The notes under the pieces were generated by a model, which did not search any database, was not told the DNA's origin, and saw only the letters and a program-made list of their open reading frames with translations. A DNA stretch of 6,064 bases. Origin: Thermoplasmata archaeon (GTDB taxonomy: Archaea > Thermoplasmatota > Penumbrarchaeia > Penumbrarchaeales > EX4484-36). The translations under genes and the position numbers were made by a program. Location: NCBI GenBank assembly GCA_021160765.1, contig JAGHBW010000231.1:1-6064 (forward strand), in the 5' to 3' direction. Below, piece after piece: positions 5,535 through 6,064 of this stretch (the first letter of the stretch is position 1; every line of letters starts with the position of its first letter).

Positions 5535-5657
5535 GTTTCATCTGGCTTATTAATTTTGTGTATCCTCAGAAGTCCCATATATCTGACAACTTCTGGTTCT
5601 CCATGCAATTTCCCTTCCTTGAAGCGATGTTTTATAACCAAAGCAATGAGAAACTAA

Positions 5658-6064
5658 TTATTCCTCTTCCTCCAAACTCCTCTCCTCTCCAGGTTCGCCT
5701 GCTTGGAGAGTATGGAACCTCCTCCGTCTGGCGAAGAGCAAAAAGAGAACAATTGCCACAATGACCACTACAAAAGCACCCAAAAGGAGCAAGCCACCCA
5801 CCCCTCCCGATGTAGATGTACCCGCCGGAGTAGGTGCACTCTGTAGGAGAGCACTCACCTCCTCCGATAACTCTCCCTCCCCCACCTCATTCACCGCACT
5901 CACTCTGTAATAATACGTCTGACCATTCGTAACTCTTGTATCGTTATATGTAAGAACGGCTCCAACAGTGGTAAGATAAGTCTCATTGCCTGAACTCGTA
6001 CCACGATAAATCTTATACCCTACAATCAGGGAACCTCCATCATCCCATGGGGCCTCCCATGTCA
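5658..6064 (-). CDS. Surface protein: C-terminal fibronectin type III domain plus membrane anchor, 5' end outside window
   Basis: The frame is open from the right edge (codon 6062-6060) to the TAA at 5660-5658, 134 residues visible. A GTG at 5903 lies inside the domain and is not a start. Residues 1-72 are a fibronectin type III domain: TWEAPWDDGGSLIVGYKIYR opening, TYNDT strand, then NGQTYYYRVSAVNEVGEGELS, the canonical 'YyYrVsAvN.vGEg..S' ending. A Thr/Ser/Gly linker (about 73-89) leads to one membrane helix (GLLLLGAFVVVIVAIVLFLLF, nt about 5795-5730), then ARRRR and a short acidic tail ending EEEE. The topology is therefore domain outside, tail in the cytoplasm. Two N-glycosylation sequons lie in the domain: NET (26-28) and NDT (40-42). 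The N-terminal part may hold a binding or enzymatic domain; function unknown. Confidence 0.85.
   Translation of the reverse strand, partial: TWEAPWDDGGSLIVGYKIYRGTSSGNETYLTTVGAVLTYNDTRVTNGQTYYYRVSAVNEVGEGELSEEVSALLQSAPTPAGTSTSGGVGGLLLLGAFVVVIVAIVLFLLFARRRRFHTLQAGEPGEERSLEEEE

Larger units (their letters stand above)
5476..5657. other. Intergenic region between the SRPBCC gene and the surface-protein gene
   Basis: About 180 bp lie between the SRPBCC start and the stop of the upstream minus-strand surface-protein gene. It holds the TATA and palindrome cluster near 5501-5534 and a second, weaker TATA-like GGTTATAAAAC on the minus strand near 5630-5640. A minus-strand frame from an ATG at 5641 crosses it but runs out of frame into the SRPBCC gene and resembles nothing I know. 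No clear terminator follows the surface-protein stop. Confidence 0.4.

Noticed and set aside
5429..5641. Minus-strand 70-codon frame beginning at an ATG at 5641
   Set aside because: It runs across the SRPBCC promoter and start in another frame, its second half is a shadow of that gene, and the first half shows no recognisable motif. A short leader peptide cannot be fully excluded.
5209..5764. Plus-strand frames of about 100 codons opposite the SRPBCC and surface-protein genes
   Set aside because: They are antisense to genes with clear domain signatures and have no family-like motifs or ribosome-binding sites.
1..6064. CRISPR array, tRNA or rRNA gene, insertion sequence or attachment site
   Set aside because: No regularly spaced direct repeats, transposase-like protein, flanking inverted repeats or tRNA-like cloverleaf seen by eye on either strand.

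Overview
The window looks archaeal. Arginine is written mostly with AGG/AGA, isoleucine often with ATA, promoters look like TATA boxes rather than -35/-10 pairs, and a geranylgeranyl-reductase-family flavoprotein is present. The surface protein at the right edge (fibronectin type III domain, then a C-terminal membrane anchor with an Arg-rich, acidic tail) is a style common in Thermoplasmatota-like Euryarchaeota. That placement is an inference, not something the window proves. The standard genetic code fits.

Layout, left to right. (1) The 3' part of a GGR-family flavoprotein gene (+), open at the left edge. (2) Converging on it with a 41 bp tail overlap, a small minus-strand gene for a membrane-anchored protein with four DnaJ-type CXXCXGXG zinc motifs. 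(3) A divergent promoter region of about 100 bp. (4) A tight plus-strand operon, about 1225-5016: a WecB/WbpI-type UDP-sugar 2-epimerase, a Gfo/Idh/MocA (WbpB/WlbA-type) UDP-sugar 3-dehydrogenase, a WbpD-type left-handed beta-helix N-acetyltransferase and a WbpE-type DegT aminotransferase. These genes are joined by 4 bp ATGA overlaps or a 2 bp gap. (5) A minus-strand SRPBCC-fold gene whose stop directly abuts the aminotransferase stop, with its own TATA promoter flanked by two C4/G4 palindromes. (6) A minus-strand fibronectin-III surface protein, cut by the right edge.

Together the operon specifies the C3-amination branch of acetamido-sugar nucleotide synthesis: oxidise C3 of a UDP-HexNAc(A), transaminate, N-acetylate, and epimerise at C2 to the manno form. 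The likely product is a UDP-2,3-diacetamido sugar for surface glycans. The C6 dehydrogenase (WbpA/WecC-type) needed for a uronic acid is not in the window. The neighbouring surface protein carries two N-glycosylation sequons, which fits but does not prove a link.

The main anomaly is a single in-frame TGA at 2862-2864 that splits the otherwise intact 3-dehydrogenase. A second oddity is a Glu-to-Gly-like change in the HRxEN motif of the epimerase. I see no CRISPR array, tRNA or rRNA gene, insertion sequence or phage gene, and no convincing novel system.
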